Below, piece after piece: positions 46,337-58,750 of a DNA stretch of 64,000 nucleotides. Both the position numbers and the translations under genes were made by a program. Source of the stretch: Rapana venosa (taxonomy: Eukaryota > Mollusca > Gastropoda > Neogastropoda > Muricidae). Within the stretch, counting starts at the first letter, position 1, and each line of letters begins with the position of its first letter. The notes under the pieces were generated by a model. It saw only the letters and a program-made list of their open reading frames with translations. It made no database searches and was not told the DNA's origin. The DNA lies in the NCBI GenBank assembly GCA_028751875.1, contig CM054135.1, positions 11,286,631 to 11,350,630 on the forward strand, given 5' to 3'.

Positions 46337-46836
46337 NNNNNNNNNNNNNNNNNNNNNNNNNNNNNNNNNNNNNNNNNNNNNNNNNNNNNNNNNNNNNNNN
46401 NNNNNNNNNNNNNNNNNNNNNNNNNNNNNNNNNNNNNNNNNNNNNNNNNNNNNNNNNNNNNNNNNNNNNNNNNNNNNNNNNNNNNNNNNNNNNNNNNNNN
46501 NNNNNNNNNNNNNNNNNNNNNNNNNNNNNNNNNNNNNNNNNNNNNNNNNNNNNNNNNNNNNNNNNNNNNNNNNNNNNNNNNNNNNNNNNNNNNNNNNNNN
46601 NNNNNNNNNNNNNNNNNNNNNNNNNNNNNNNNNNNNNNNNNNNNNNNNNNNNNNNNNNNNNNNNNNNNNNNNNNNNNNNNNNNNNNNNNNNNNNNNNNNN
46701 NNNNNNNNNNNNNNNNNNNNNNNNNNNNNNNNNNNNNNNNNNNNNNNNNNNNNNNNNNNNNNNNNNNNNNNNNNNNNNNNNNNNNNNNNNNNNNNNNNNN
46801 NNNNNNNNNNNNNNNNNNNNNNNNNNNNNNNNNNNN
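46337..46836. other. Assembly gap, 500 N
   Basis: Exactly 500 N. Likely site of the missing Unkempt RING-finger exon, because no RING coding sequence is visible on either side. Confidence 0.99.
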
Positions 46837-48660
46837 GAAGGTGTTGGTGTTGAGTGGCTTACAGCAACATGGACCAAGTGTGTTGCTGCTGCTGACATTT
46901 GGCCGCTCAGATCTTCAGAAAGTGGATGATGTGGACAAAGGGGGGGGGGGGGACATAACGAATTTGTTAGCAATTTATTCTTTTTAATTAAGAAAAGGAA
47001 TATTTGTGTTCCCCCCCCCCCCCCCCCCTCCAAAAGCAAGAAGCAGTACCTTAAAACTAAAAAAGAAAAAACGGGAACCTGAAAATGAAGCATATAATAT
47101 AATGATGATATAACAACTGAAAAATATGATTTTTTTTTTTTTTAAAGAACAGAAAGGCAGATGAGGCTATTTGCAAGAATAATGTTATTATTTCCCTGAA
47201 ATTATTGTCTAACATAACTATTTGATTTTGACTTTTTAAAAAAAAATCATTTTATTTAGAGACTCTTTGGACATATTTCCAAGCTATTATGAGTGCCATT
47301 AAAAATGTTAGTGCTGTACAGGGGTAAAAAAATTCCTGAAATTTAGTATTGCTGTGTTTTCTTTCTTTTTCCTTTTTCTTTAAAAAGAACTGACCTTTTT
47401 AATGAAAAATAAGCTCTTTCATGGTGGATATAGCTTTTTTCCCCCCATTCTTTATCTTTGTTGCCTTTGTCATTACTTTCCTGAATTAATTGTCTGACAG
47501 AACTGCTTAGTGTGGGACATGTAACAGATTGTCTTTTGAAATGACAGAACTTTTACACGTTTCATACCACACACAAAAAGTGGAATTGGTTTTTGCTGGC
47601 TGTTCTGTCTCCAAACTTGATGCCTTATAAAGCAGAAACTGTTTATTTCATCTCTTCATCTGTGTTTCTCAGTCTTGAGCTTAAGCATTTCACGTAAGAC
47701 CTTTGTCAGTATATCATTGTATTGTGTGGAGAATTTTCAGTATATCATTGTACTGTGTGGAGAATTTTTGTATTGAAGTGTAAGATGTTTGGTTCTGACT
47801 TTAAGAGAAAAAAATGATGAATAATGTATAGAAAGTCATGCTGTTTCTTCAATATATATGTCAAGTTTTTGTGGACTGGTTGTCCGCATTCTGCAGCTTC
47901 ATAATCTTTCTCTTGTCATGGTTTTTTGGGGGGGTTTTTTGGTATTCTTTAAGACTGATGTCAAAGTGTGAGGTGCTCGGTCCATTTTTCTCCTCTGGCT
48001 ATTTCTTTTCAACATTGTTCTTTCTCTGTGTGTTGTTTGTGACATATTAACATTGTTATAGCTTCGAAACATTGTCTGCGGTTTGATCAATTCAGAAAAC
48101 GTATCTTAATCAGTTGGTTCATGTTTCAGTCAATATGTATTCAATGCAAAAACCGATGTGTGCATTTTTTTGGCGTCAAGTTTTTATGACTTAATGCATC
48201 TGTACATAGATTTTTAAGAATTGGCTGTGTGGATTAAATTGGTCTGCTTTGTGAGACTTGAAGAACATTGCTTACACTGACTTGAGTGATTTGTGAAACT
48301 GTTTCACTTATCACTCGCTTCACATTCTCTATGGTAGTGTGACATGTATGTGCGTTTTCTTTTGGGTAAAGGAACGTATTAGAGATGAAGAAAATAAATA
48401 TTTGCCTGTAAAGCAGTAATAAGATGTTTATTTAAAAGAGAAAAAACCTTAGTGAAAGAATATGCAGCGTAAGTATTATTGATATCTTGTCTTTGTGCAA
48501 AGTTTTTCTTGCCAGCTAAATGTTAGTACATTGCTTTTTTTGTTTGTTTTTGTTTGGGTGTTTATAATGGAGAAATTATGGATTCTATTGTTTTTGTTTA
48601 GTTTTTTTTTGTTTTTTAAAGAGTAATAATTTTTTCCCTCCACCCGTGTAAAACTTGCCA
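46837..48660 (+). other. Non-coding T-rich sequence, possible unk 3' UTR
   Basis: No splice-supported exon. G and C homopolymers lie at 46939-46952 and 47011-47028. A 39-bp near-perfect duplication (CAGTATATCATTGTA.TGTGT) is at about 47707-47768. AATAAA at 48393-48398 could serve as a polyadenylation signal. The UTR assignment is inference from position. Confidence 0.4.
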
Positions 48661-48679
48661 GAATTCTTCAAATCAGTTC

Positions 48680-48703
48680 TCTGTCTGTCTCCTTCTCTCT
48701 GTT

Positions 48704-48752
<49 letters not shown>

Positions 48753-48775
48753 GTATTTGTCTCTCTGTCTTTGTC
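48680..48775 (+). repeat. (TCTG/TC)n microsatellite
   Basis: CTGTCTGTCTG and CTCTCTCTCT tracts. Confidence 0.9.
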
Positions 48776-48862
48776 CCCCTACCTTTTTAACCTGTTTTAA
48801 TGTTTGTATTTTGCCTATAATCTTATTTAGTCCTTGATTTTGAGACGAAAACAACTGCAAAC

Positions 48863-49085
48863 AATGGAATCATTGTGTAAAAGGTGCACTAATAAGCCAA
48901 AATGTGCGATCACAATGGAATCATTTTGCAAAAAGGTCCTTGATAAACCTAACAGTGCGATGGAATCATTGTGCAAAAGGTGCATTGATAAACCTAATTG
49001 TGCAATGGAATCATTGTGCAAAAGGTGCATCGATAAACCTAATTGTGCAATGGAATCATTGTGCAAAAGGTGCATCGATAAACCT
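48863..49085 (+). repeat. 45-bp minisatellite, open in one frame
   Basis: Five units of ATGGAATCATTGTGCAAAAG plus GTGCATYGATAAACCTAATT and GTGCA, the first two diverged. One frame reads through all units as MESLCKRCIDKPNCA repeats, because the period is a multiple of three. No splice sites or homology support coding. Confidence 0.85.
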
Positions 49086-49192
49086 GATGTGCATGTGCAC
49101 ACAAACACAAATCTAGTACCACCCACACAGTTCAGTTTCTCTTCAGTAGGTATGAAAGCAATGAGGAAAAAACCCATGAACACTTCACCACA

Positions 49193-49480
49193 TGGGAGGC
49201 AGGATAGCCCAGTGGGTTAAAACTGTCCACTAGTCACCTAACAAGAATTGAAGGTAGAGGTTTGAGTCTGCTGAGAACCACTTTCCCACTGATGATGAAC
49301 ATACGTCAGCACTAACTCCTTTCTCCTGGAGGACGATCAGAAAAGATTGTTTAACAGACATGCTGGGTGGAAATGCCATGATCTTGTACGCATGGTGAAA
49401 CCTCATCCACTCTGTACAAGCGTAGGTCAGCGCTGGTTATTGGCATAGATGACAGAGATGGAAGTGTGGCTGTGTGGTGC
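49193..49480 (+). mobile_element. tRNA-derived SINE, family E
   Basis: Head GGCAGGATAGCCCAGTGGGT (A box) and AGAGGTTTGAGTCTG (B-box-like) spaced as in a tRNA, then an unrelated body. No second copy was identified in the window. Confidence 0.6.
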
Positions 49481-49797
49481 ATCTAATTCATTGCCACAGC
49501 AGGTGTGGTCTGTGTAGCATTGCAGCTGCGCTTTCCAAGGAGACTGTGGTCCTCTCAGTTTCGTCTTGACTTTGTTTTTGCTTATATTATGTCAATTTGT
49601 TGTGCATTTGCTTATGAGACTATCATCAGTTGTGTTATTTATCTTTCCATCTGTCTCTCTGTTTATTTATTGATCTATTTATTTGTTAATTTTTTTTTGC
49701 CTGGGACAGCTCTTTCATTTATTCATCTATTTATCTTTAATACCATGAATCTCTTTATTCATGTTACAGACAAGAACTTAATTTAACTTCTACATCT

Positions 49798-49862
49798 GAA
49801 AGACTAGCACCCACACCATTACTTTTATGATTGGGGAATTATTCAGAAATGGCCCAATTGCA
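49798..49862. repeat. Dispersed repeat shared with 9241-9450
   Basis: AGACTAGCACCCACACC...GATTGGGGAATT and a following GGCCCAA match the start of that repeat. Confidence 0.35.
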
Positions 49863-49959
49863 GACCAGTTGCAAACCAAGGCCCCTTTCTTCTTATGTAT
49901 TTATTTATTACATATTCTGAGCTCTATCTTCCAAATCCCAATCAAAGAAAAACAATTTT

Positions 49960-50280
49960 ATTGATTGATTGGTAAGGTAAAGGTAAAGGTGTCCCATAGC
50001 CTATAAGGTCGTAGGGGAGCGAGGCGTCAGAGACCTCACTTCTCTAGGGCCAGCATATTGAGGGCGGCGCCCATCTCCTCTCCCTCGCTGCTTTACCTTC
50101 CCTGACCCTAAAGAGGAAAGGTACCCATTTACAGCTGGGTGAACTGGGGGAACTGTACTGAAGCCAAGGCGCGCAAACGGTCACCCATCCAACTGGTAAC
50201 CACGCTTGACGCTGCTTAACTTGGCTGGGGGAAAGCGAGTGCTCCGACCACTGAGCTATCCCGTCCCCATTGATTGATTG
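49960..50280 (-). mobile_element. Composite tRNA/5S-rRNA-like SINE, full copy with TSD
   Basis: Flanked by perfect duplications ATTGATTGATTG (49960-49971 and 50269-50280). On the minus strand it starts GGGGACGGGATAGCTCAGTG (tRNA-like A box), then AGTTAAGCAGCGTC and TTGGATGGGTGACC, matching the 5S rRNA internal promoter region. A body ending in ATGGGACACCTTTACC repeats follows. Confidence 0.85.
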
Positions 50281-53200
50281 ATTTGTTTTAAAAACCATCT
50301 CAAATTGAAATACATAAAACCATATATAAAATGTGATAAAAGTTGAACTTGCAGTCAAGTTGCTGTGGTTACTTAAGGCCCTGTATAATTATATAGGTCA
50401 GACATCTACAGGTTTTTTTATTTTTAGAAATATTAGATCATGGGATTTATGGATGCCCAGTTTTTGTGTCTTTCTTTCTTGCCAGACGAGGACATGAGGG
50501 AATAATAATAAATAATGTATGGAATTTATATAGCGCTGAATAGACGGTTAAATCAAGTTAACTGTAAATGATGAACGAACACTGGTGTCAGGAAAAGGTC
50601 TATGCACTGGTACAGCATTGGCTGCCTCTGCCCTGTGTTTTGAATTATTGTGTGCTGTCTGTCATGACTTGTGCTTTTCTCTGCTTGGGGTGAAACACTG
50701 TACTGATATTTCAAGTATTATGTATACTGTCTTCACATAGGTGTGTGTGTCCTGGCCTATTTGGGTGTAGTACTCTTTTGCTTACTTTTTTTTGTATTGT
50801 ATAAGGCTTCACATGGAACAGAAGTGTTTTCTTAAACTGGTTTCTGAAGACTCCGTTTTTGTGTACAGCAACAGTTATTGCTGAAATACAGTGTTACTGT
50901 TGTATTGATTTTGTTTTCTGGCAAGGGGGAAAGAAGATATATAATTTTGTCTCTGCTTTTGACAGTTTCTGGTTTCTTAAAAAAAAAAAAAAAAATTCTG
51001 ATGATTTTTAGTTGCATTGGTCCTGAGCAGTGATCGATAATAAATTAATAGGTTGTGAGTTTACAGATACAGATGAATTTACCGAAGATATAAAATTCAT
51101 TTACTGAAATTCATTGATGACGATTTTATCCCCCAGAGGAGATTTCAAAAGGGGTCCATATGAAAAAGGAAGAGTGTGTTTCCACCACTTTCAGTTGTAT
51201 TTTCAGTTGTATTCTCTTAGTATTGAACCTTTCAGGTTGGTGTCGTTGGAGTAGGCTGAAAGTAACATTTTTTTGTTCTTTGTTAAAAGTCAGTTGTTAT
51301 TATAAACTGCAAAGGTACTCCATGTATTTCTTAAATTCCACAAAGACTTCATTGAAGCAAGAGTTTGAGATTTCTGACCTTATTTTAGAGCTGTATAGAA
51401 AAATAATGTTTGTGTGATTTCACCTACAATGCATCTATAGAGAAAAAAATTGACGTCTTTTCCAAACTGCCGTTAACTTTGAATATATTCACTAATGCTT
51501 GTTGCAACATATTCAGTGCATCTTGTGCCAAGAAACTCTTACCCACTACACTACACTGAAGACACTAGTAGGGTTTTTTTCATGGGGCCAGGCCAGAATT
51601 AATGCTTTCCATGGAATGAAAATGCCTTTCTTTCTCTGAAAGAAAATAATGAAGAATACAAGAATTGATTACTTTAAAATCATGCCCCTGTACCTCTTGT
51701 TGTGGCGCTCTTAGCCCTGCAGTTTGGATTGAGCTACTAGTACTAGGGCTTGAATTCATGATCTTGAATTGAAGTCCACAGTTCATTCCTGTTGTGGAGT
51801 GACAGGGAGGATACCTGGTGTGGTTTTTGACAGAGTAATGCTTTAGTCTTCCTTGCTTTTAGGTATGTTAATCCACAATGACACAACTGCAATGTTAAAA
51901 GAGATCTGTATTGGGAGCATCAGGAAGCTCAGAGCTTATAATATACTGCACTCTTCCACACAGGTTTCTTTTCATTTTAATGCTGTGTCAGCCTGGCTTG
52001 AAAAGTTGTTGTATTGATCCAGAAACTTTCCGAAAACTGAAGGTTGTGTTTGTGAAGTGTTTAGGACTCTACATTCAGCGCTATCGGTGTTTTGTAGAAG
52101 CTGACCCGATCTGGGAAATCCACTGTATTGCAGTGTATATGTTAAGAATGGATTTTGCTATTCCCCAGTAGGCAGTCTCTGTGATGATTGCTGAACGGCT
52201 GTGATAGACTCAAACAGAGGTTCACTAGAGGCAGTATGTGATGAATTGCGCATTTTAAAGATTAGATGTGCATAAGAAGAAACGAATTTGTAAAGTAAAA
52301 CCTAGGTATATAAGTTCTATTATTGTATTTGGCAGCTAATAAAAGAGACTTGTTAGGAGACAATTATTTTCAATTAAGTTTGTTCCACCAAAAAAAAAAA
52401 ATCACTTATGTATAGTTCAAAACTTATGTGATACACTCTCATAGTACACCCAAACTACAACTATAAACAATTCAGAGATTTCAAGTTGATAGGTTGGAGT
52501 CTACTTTTTTGAGTCAATGAAGTCTGAAGATATCCAGCATTTGGCTGTGTCTTTAGAGACAATGGTAGAGAGTTCCAGACAGCAGAGTTTTAATAGCAGA
52601 AAGATCTTTAGTCAAATGCTTTTATGTCAGTTTTACAAACATGGAGTAGCTTTACAGCACCAGATCTGTGACGGCAAGAAGGCCAATTAGAGATCTGAAG
52701 GCGATACTATGAGAGTTGAGGTGGTCTGACCCTTCAGAAAGAAGTCAAGGTCATCTATTTTTAACTTCCCTTGTGTGATAAACCCAGAGTAAGAAAAAGA
52801 AGAGACCCATGATTGTAAGATGGGATAGACGAGAAAAAAAGAGATGAGATTGAGGTAAGTTCATCCCCTGTAACAGCTTTCAAGAACATTTCCTGAAGGC
52901 ACCCATCCAAGCCTCTTCCAGTCATTTTGCCCCTCAAAAGCAGAAGTAGGTTGAAAACAAAATTGTCTATGTCAAGTTAAACTGAATGCTAACATAGATC
53001 CGAGTAACCAGCAAAGCATGAATAGGACGAAAAGAAAATGAAATTGTTTGATAGTCTTTGGGGTTCAGGAGGAACTTCCCTTTGCTTTGGTGAACTTTGA
53101 TTTATCCTGTCCTGCACACCTACCTGTCTGTCTCAGGGTCTGCGTGTGTGTGTCTGTCTGTCTGATTTTGGCCACTTTCAGGGAGACATGCAAAATCAAC

Positions 53201-53777
53201 AGTTGACAATTTTTTTCATTTAATTTTTTCTTAAATGGTAGGTATCCCCCTGCCTCGTAGAATTATTATACCCTTGGTGTATAGAATGTGAAGCATTTCT
53301 TCAGAGGAGAAAAAAACATCTTTTTCTGAATACACACTGTTCAAGGATTTTAAGGTGGATGTCCTTAATTTTTTAATTCAATGTGAATGTCGTCTTTTTT
53401 TCCCTTTTCTGTGAGTGTTTTGATATCTGTTCTGCTGAATAGTTAAGTAGATAGGATATGAACTTTTGGTGATGTTTTTTATTTGGTTTTTGAGCTGGAG
53501 TGGAATGTCAGCTCGCAAGTAAAAGATTTTAAGTATAATTAATAATTATGAGTAACTGTACGGTTTTGAATTTGATCCTTTGTTCCTGTTCGAAACATGT
53601 ACAGTGTAAAGAAGTGTGCATTGTTGTGTATTCTGTTTTCTTTGCAATATCAGATTTATCAATACATAGAAACCAAGTAATGCCTTGGTACTTGCTACAC
53701 AAAATTGGTTGTACAGATAGATTTTAAGAAAAAAAATCGATGTGACAATAAACCAGACCAGATCACTTTGTGTGTGT

Positions 53778-53810
<33 letters not shown>

Positions 53811-53924
53811 TGGAAGAAGAATGATGGCATTCTGATTTAATGGCTACCAATGCATCTACAGAGCATGCTACAGCTAGTATGTACTCTGTGATTTACACAC
53901 ACACACACATGTAAAAAAGCACAC
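50281..53924. other. Non-coding AT-rich sequence, no gene seen
   Basis: A TATATAGCGCTGAA block near 50527 is typical of dispersed repeats. An AG microsatellite is at 53777-53810. Open frames such as 51911-52171 show no recognisable motif. Confidence 0.5.
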
Positions 53925-53975
53925 AAGTGCTTATTCCATTATCCTTGATATAAAAGAATAAATAAATAAATAAAT
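53925..53975 (+). mobile_element. 3' tail of SINE family A
   Basis: GTGCTTATTCCATTATCCTT and ATAAAAGAATAAATAA match the end of the family A copies. Confidence 0.6.
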
Positions 53976-55600
53976 GCGCGCACACAGCATGTATACTTAT
54001 TGAAACCAGACAAAATATTGATTCAACTTCTAATCTGTAATGAATCCAAAATAACTGCTTTTAAGTTTGCCTGTACACTGGGACTATAATACAATGTTCC
54101 TTAGGATTATGATACAAGTCAATCCACTTTCAAACCACGATTCCAAAACAATGTTGGAAATTATCCATCGAGTTACTCTGTAACTGTCAATTGTTTGTGC
54201 AATATAGGTTACAATGGTAAAACATAGAACCAACACCACCTCCCTTCTATGGCTTTTTTCAATAAGTTTCAAATTTAACAGTCCAAGCCAAATCAAAACA
54301 AACAGTCTACAGAAATAAATATGCATGCATGCGCTTGTTTGCACTTGAACACACACACACACGAGAATATATATATATATATATAATGCATACTTAATCC
54401 ACTTGCTTACATTTTCAGTTTTAAAGAAAAGAGAAGCCACTAACCATAAAATGAAGTTTACAAAAGGCAGCAACAGGTTTTGTTAATTGATTAAAATTTC
54501 AAAATGACTATGTGTTCTGAATATAGATCTAAACGCTTTTTAATGGGGGGGGGGGCAAAGACGAGATATATCACCGAAATTCTAGTGGAACAAATGGTTT
54601 GAAATGACTTGAAAAGCTAAAATCTCATTAATTAAATGCCACTAGAAACAGAGTGTGTGGCCATGTAACAAAGCAACGTGGACAATCATCAACATTTTCC
54701 AGTACAGCCAATAATCTATACACCTTGTCATATTTGATGCCTATACATATTTCCCTGTGGCACAAACTGTTTTCTTCAAAACAAAACCAAGGGAAACTAC
54801 TCAAAGCTACGGGCGAAAAGTCCAGAAAAATTATCTAAACTCAAAGAAAAGTAATGTTACAATTAGTTCCCCGTGTAGGCAATGTCAAGGAGTGAGCTAT
54901 TTTGGGGCATAATTACAATAATGCAAAGCACAGGTAGTCAGGGTTATAGCGTTTGATGTTCCTTTAACATGCTTTATGTACATATCTAAAATATAGACGA
55001 ATTGGAGCAAGTTTCCCAAATTATTTCATGAACATTGTGTTACTTTCCTGATCATATTTTTGGCTAGCCTAGAGATAATAAGCATGCAAACTGCTCAGAC
55101 TCGACCTAGTTACTAAAGGGCTACGGCCCTTAGATCAACTGAATGGTTGTATTAACTTACGTTCACGTGACGTAGGCAAATGTGGTCAAACATGAAAGGT
55201 TGTAAATGAAACTTGACAATTATAAAACTTCTATTTAAAAAACAAAACAAAAGCAAAATGCGCAAACAAAAATCCCAAACAAGTAAACAAAGAAATTCTT
55301 CAATTATAGACCATCAGTTTTCATAAATCTAACAAAGCTGTGAGATAAAATCCAAAAGAGTATCATTAAAAAAAAAAACACCCTCTTAATAAGTAGATAA
55401 AAAATATATTATAAATACATTAATAAAATGTTTGTTTAAAAAAACAAACCAGGCCTCAGACAAACAGAAGAATTGCCTAACTGGGTAAAGGGATTTATAT
55501 AAGTTTGAACAACCAAAGAAAAACACAAAAAAGAGACACCCCCAAATTCAACAGATACTAAAGATAAAGACTCACTAAGAACAATGGTTACAACAACTGG
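53976..55600. other. Non-coding AT-rich sequence, no gene seen
   Basis: Contains (AC)n at 54350-54362, (TA)n at 54366-54385 and a G run at 54546-54554. Nothing else was recognised. Confidence 0.5.
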
Positions 55601-55604
55601 TTCT

Positions 55605-55791
55605 CAACAATTAATGAATCCTCTATTAAGAGGGACTGATGCACTTTAGACCAGCTCGGTTACCTTTCCCAACTAATAGATAACTCCTTTTCAGAGAAAG
55701 AAAAACATTACTGCCAACTTAATCGACCTCTCCAAATCATTCGATGACATACAGAGGAAAAGTTTCTTCTAAAGCTGTCCACTGCATAGAC
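55605..55791 (+). mobile_element. Jockey-like LINE RT fragment, interrupted
   Basis: Plus-strand fragments around ALDQLGYLSQLIDNSF and a following S-F-D-D-I..KFLLKLS correspond to the RT block in which a catalytic Asp precedes a Lys-Ala-Phe. A stop and a frame change are present. It is cut by the LINE inserted at 55792, and continues after 57293. Confidence 0.55.
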
Positions 55792-57293
55792 TTGACTTGA
55801 CTTATGCCTCTTGGTTCCTTGGGGAACATAGGGCTGCAACAACACCCCTCCAACAAACTCGGTTTTGGGAGATCCTCTTCAGCTCAGCCCATGTCATTCC
55901 GGCTGCCTTCGTTTCTTGGTCAACACTTCTGCGCCAGATCTGTTTTGGTCGACCAACTTTCCGCTTCCCTTGTGGATTCCAGTCAAGGGCCTGCCTGGTG
56001 ACATTTGACGCAGGCTTGCAGAGTGTATGGTCGATCCATCCCCACTTCCTTTGTTTAATAATGGACTCCACTGGGGTTTGTCTGGTCCTGTCCCACAGTT
56101 TTTTGTTGGATATGACTTCCGGCCACCTGATGTTGAGGATGTTCCTGAGGCATTTGTTGGTTAAAGACGAGTTTGTGGGTGTTGGTTTTTGTTACCCGCC
56201 AGGTTTCTGAGCCATAAAGTAGGACCGATTTGACATTGGTGTTGTAGATCCGAATCTTGTTTTGAAATGAGAGGGCTGTTGACCGAAATTGGCCGAAGGG
56301 TGTTGAAGGCGTGACGGGCTTTGTTGATTCAGCACTTGATGTCTTCATCTGTTCCCCCATCTTTACTGACGACACTGCCCAGGTAAATAAACTTGGTGAC
56401 TTCCTTGATGGTTTCTTGCTGCAGTCGCACTGGGTCATGTGTTTTGTTGTTCACCCTCATGACCTCCGTCTTCCCGATGTTGATTTGGAGGCCAGTCTTG
56501 TCAGCTTCTTTAGCAACACGACAAAGCTTCTCTTGTTGTCTGTGGGAGAGAAGGTTGATGTCGTCTGCAAAGTCCAGGCCTTCCAGCTGCTTCATGAGGG
56601 TCCACTGTATGCCGGTTCTCCTGCCTGCTGTGGCTTGCTGCATTATCCAGTCAACCACCAACAGGAAGATGGTTGGCGACAACAGACAGCCCTGACGAAC
56701 ACCGGTCTGTACGGAGAAGGGCTCCGTCAGTTTCCCTTCATAGATGACTTGACAGGTGGCATCTTCATATAGCTGCTGGATGATGGTGATGAACTTTGGT
56801 GAAAAGCCATTGTGATGCGTCAGTTTCCAAATGACATCTCTGTCGACGCTGTCAAATGCCTTCTGGAAGTCGACAAAGACTGAATATAGAGGGGTCTGCC
56901 ACTCCAGGGTCTGCTCAATGATGATGCGCATTGTGGCGATTTGATCTGTGCATGATCTGTCTTGCCTAAAGCCTGCCTGTTCATCCCGAAGTGTCTTGTC
57001 CAGTGCTGTCTTCAGTCTGTCTAGCATGATCCTTGTCAGCACTTTCCCTGGGATGGACAGTAGCAGGATTCCTCTCCAGTTGTTGCAGGAGGACAGGTCC
57101 CCTTTCTTTGGCAGCTTTACGAGATGGCCTTTCTTCCAGTCTTCTGGTACACTGTCTTGCTCCCAGATCTTTTGTAGGAGTGGGTATAACATCTCAGTGG
57201 AAGTTTGGATGTCTGCCTTCAGTGCTTCAGGTGGTATACCGTCTGGGCCTGCTGCTTTGCCTGATTTGAGTGACTTTATGCCACTGCATAGAC
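55779..57293 (-). mobile_element. RTE-like LINE insertion, 5'-truncated, with 13-bp TSD
   Basis: Target-site duplication CCACTGCATAGAC at 55779-55791 and 57281-57293 encloses a 1489-bp insert. The minus strand encodes RT (56329-57192) with FVDFQKAFDSVDRD, TGVRQGCLLSPT and FADDINLLS. Two frame changes follow, then the C-terminal GKRKVGRPKQIWRR tail (55802-56071). The 3' end is a short GTCAAGTCAA tail. There is no endonuclease domain (5' truncation). Known family role: target-primed reverse transcription. Clade (RTE or relative) is not settled. Confidence 0.88.
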
Positions 57294-57379
57294 AGTTAGA
57301 TAAATGTTTGACTGGATCAGGGGGGAAAAGACCCTACTAGAGAACTGTGACAAGAAAGCTTTACAACAGCCTGAGTCTC

Positions 57380-57631
57380 ATCATCACGAATGTACACACG
57401 TCATAGAATGGATCACTGCATGTCCACCAAGCTGAAGCTCCCTCTCCTTTGTGTGCCTGTGCCAAAGAAAACCAGACTGGCGAGCACATCCTTCAGAGGT
57501 GCACGTTATTCAGCGACCTGAGGAAGATTGTGTGGCCGACAGAGACAACCCTGCAAACCAAGCTGTACGGCCCACGAGAGGAGCTGGAAAAGACTTACCA
57601 CTATTTCTCTAAAACACATCTAACGGTGTAA
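57380..57631 (+). mobile_element. LINE ORF2 C-terminal fragment
   Basis: Plus-strand frame with CACAKENQTGEHILQRC and LRKIVWP, ending KTHLTV and stop. This matches the C-x-C-x(n)-E-H-x-L-x-x-C C-terminal zinc-like motif of many LINEs. It is a different lineage from the flanking RT pieces, or a rearranged part of them. Confidence 0.65.
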
Positions 57632-57649
57632 AAAGCGAAAGAGAAAAGA

Positions 57650-57960
57650 AGATTCAGCATCAAGAATTGAAAATAGAGTCCTAAAGGAGTGCACTATATC
57701 ACCCACCTTTTTCATCGTCTTTGCCAATGACATCACTAATGGCCTGTATCTACTGATCATGAAAAGCACTCTGTAAATTCATCCCTTTCAAACACCACTG
57801 GCAAGAAGGAGGAGGTACTGAACAACATCTCTAACTGGGTCACCAGCTGATATGTCTCTGACAGCAATCAGAAGACTGTGACCTCCCCTTTTTCCTTCTC
57901 CAATGCCAGAGAACACATACTGCCTGCCATCAACCATAAATGTATTCAACAAAGTCAAAG
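57650..57960 (+). mobile_element. Jockey-like LINE RT fragment, continued
   Basis: Frames give VLKECTISPTFFIVFANDIT (the G-x-x-Q-G-x-x-S-P-x-x-F block, eroded) and LNNISNWVT..YVSDSNQKTVT, the usual next blocks. Stops are present. It presumably belonged with 55605-55778. Confidence 0.55.
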
Positions 57961-58066
57961 TCAAAAGTCAAAACATGTTGTAGTTAATCACTGAAAACTT
58001 TGTCGTGCATGGGTACACACATGACAGATTACATACATCAGTTATCATACTTATGTACAATAGACG

Positions 58067-58415
58067 GGCACCATATCCAAGTGGTTATGACCGTTCGACT
58101 TCAATCCCATAGGTCATGAAGTCGTGGGTTCGAATCTCAGCGGGGTCTAGTGACTCAAGGGTGGGGATTTTTACCATCTCCCAGGTCAAGGTCAAGTGCA
58201 GACCTGTCAGAGTTTTAATTCGGAAGGTCAAATATGCACGTTAAAGATCCCGTCATTCGTGTCAGCGTTGGGTTGGTTATGAAAACACAAACATTCCCAA
58301 CACACATCCCCGAAGTCAGAATGCGGCTACCTTCACGGTGGGCAAAAACGGTCGCATACGCAAACTCTCACCCTTGGAAAGCCTCGGAGCTTTAACCAAG
58401 AAACGAGAAAAGAAT
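58067..58415 (+). mobile_element. tRNA-derived SINE, family D, full length
   Basis: Head CCATATCCAAGTGGTTATGA (A box) and GTGGGTTCGAATCTC (B box), then a body with CACGTTAAAGATCC and GAAGTCAGAATGCGGCTACC. Fragments of the same family are at 35301 and 63908 (-). Confidence 0.85.
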
Positions 58416-58569
58416 ATGTACAGCAGATATGAAGAGAGGGAAGAAATCCACCCCTGCCTTCCTGTGTAACTGGTCAAACGTGGAAACAAAACATGAGGAT
58501 CAGCCAAAGGTGTTTTTTTTTATATGAAGAAGCTCACAGAGCTAACAACAACATTCATCTGAACAACAA

Positions 58570-58750
58570 GGTACCCCCTCCTCCTTCTTTTCCTCCTCCT
58601 CCTCCTCTTCATCCTCCTCCTCCTCCTCCCCTTCTCTTCCTCCTCCTCCTCCTCATCATCACCATCATTGTTATTGAATCATCATTATCACGGCCACTAT
58701 TACTACTGCTACTCCTATTACTAATGCTAATAATAATTATGTTATTGCTG
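58570..58750 (+). repeat. (TCC)n and (ATT/CTA)n trinucleotide tracts
   Basis: TCCTCCTCC runs from 58570 to 58650, then irregular ATC, ACT and TAA triplets. Confidence 0.85.

Noticed and set aside
51911..52171. 86-codon open frame as the missing unk 3' exon
   Set aside because: No RING Cys/His pattern, no conserved motif and no suitable acceptor phase.
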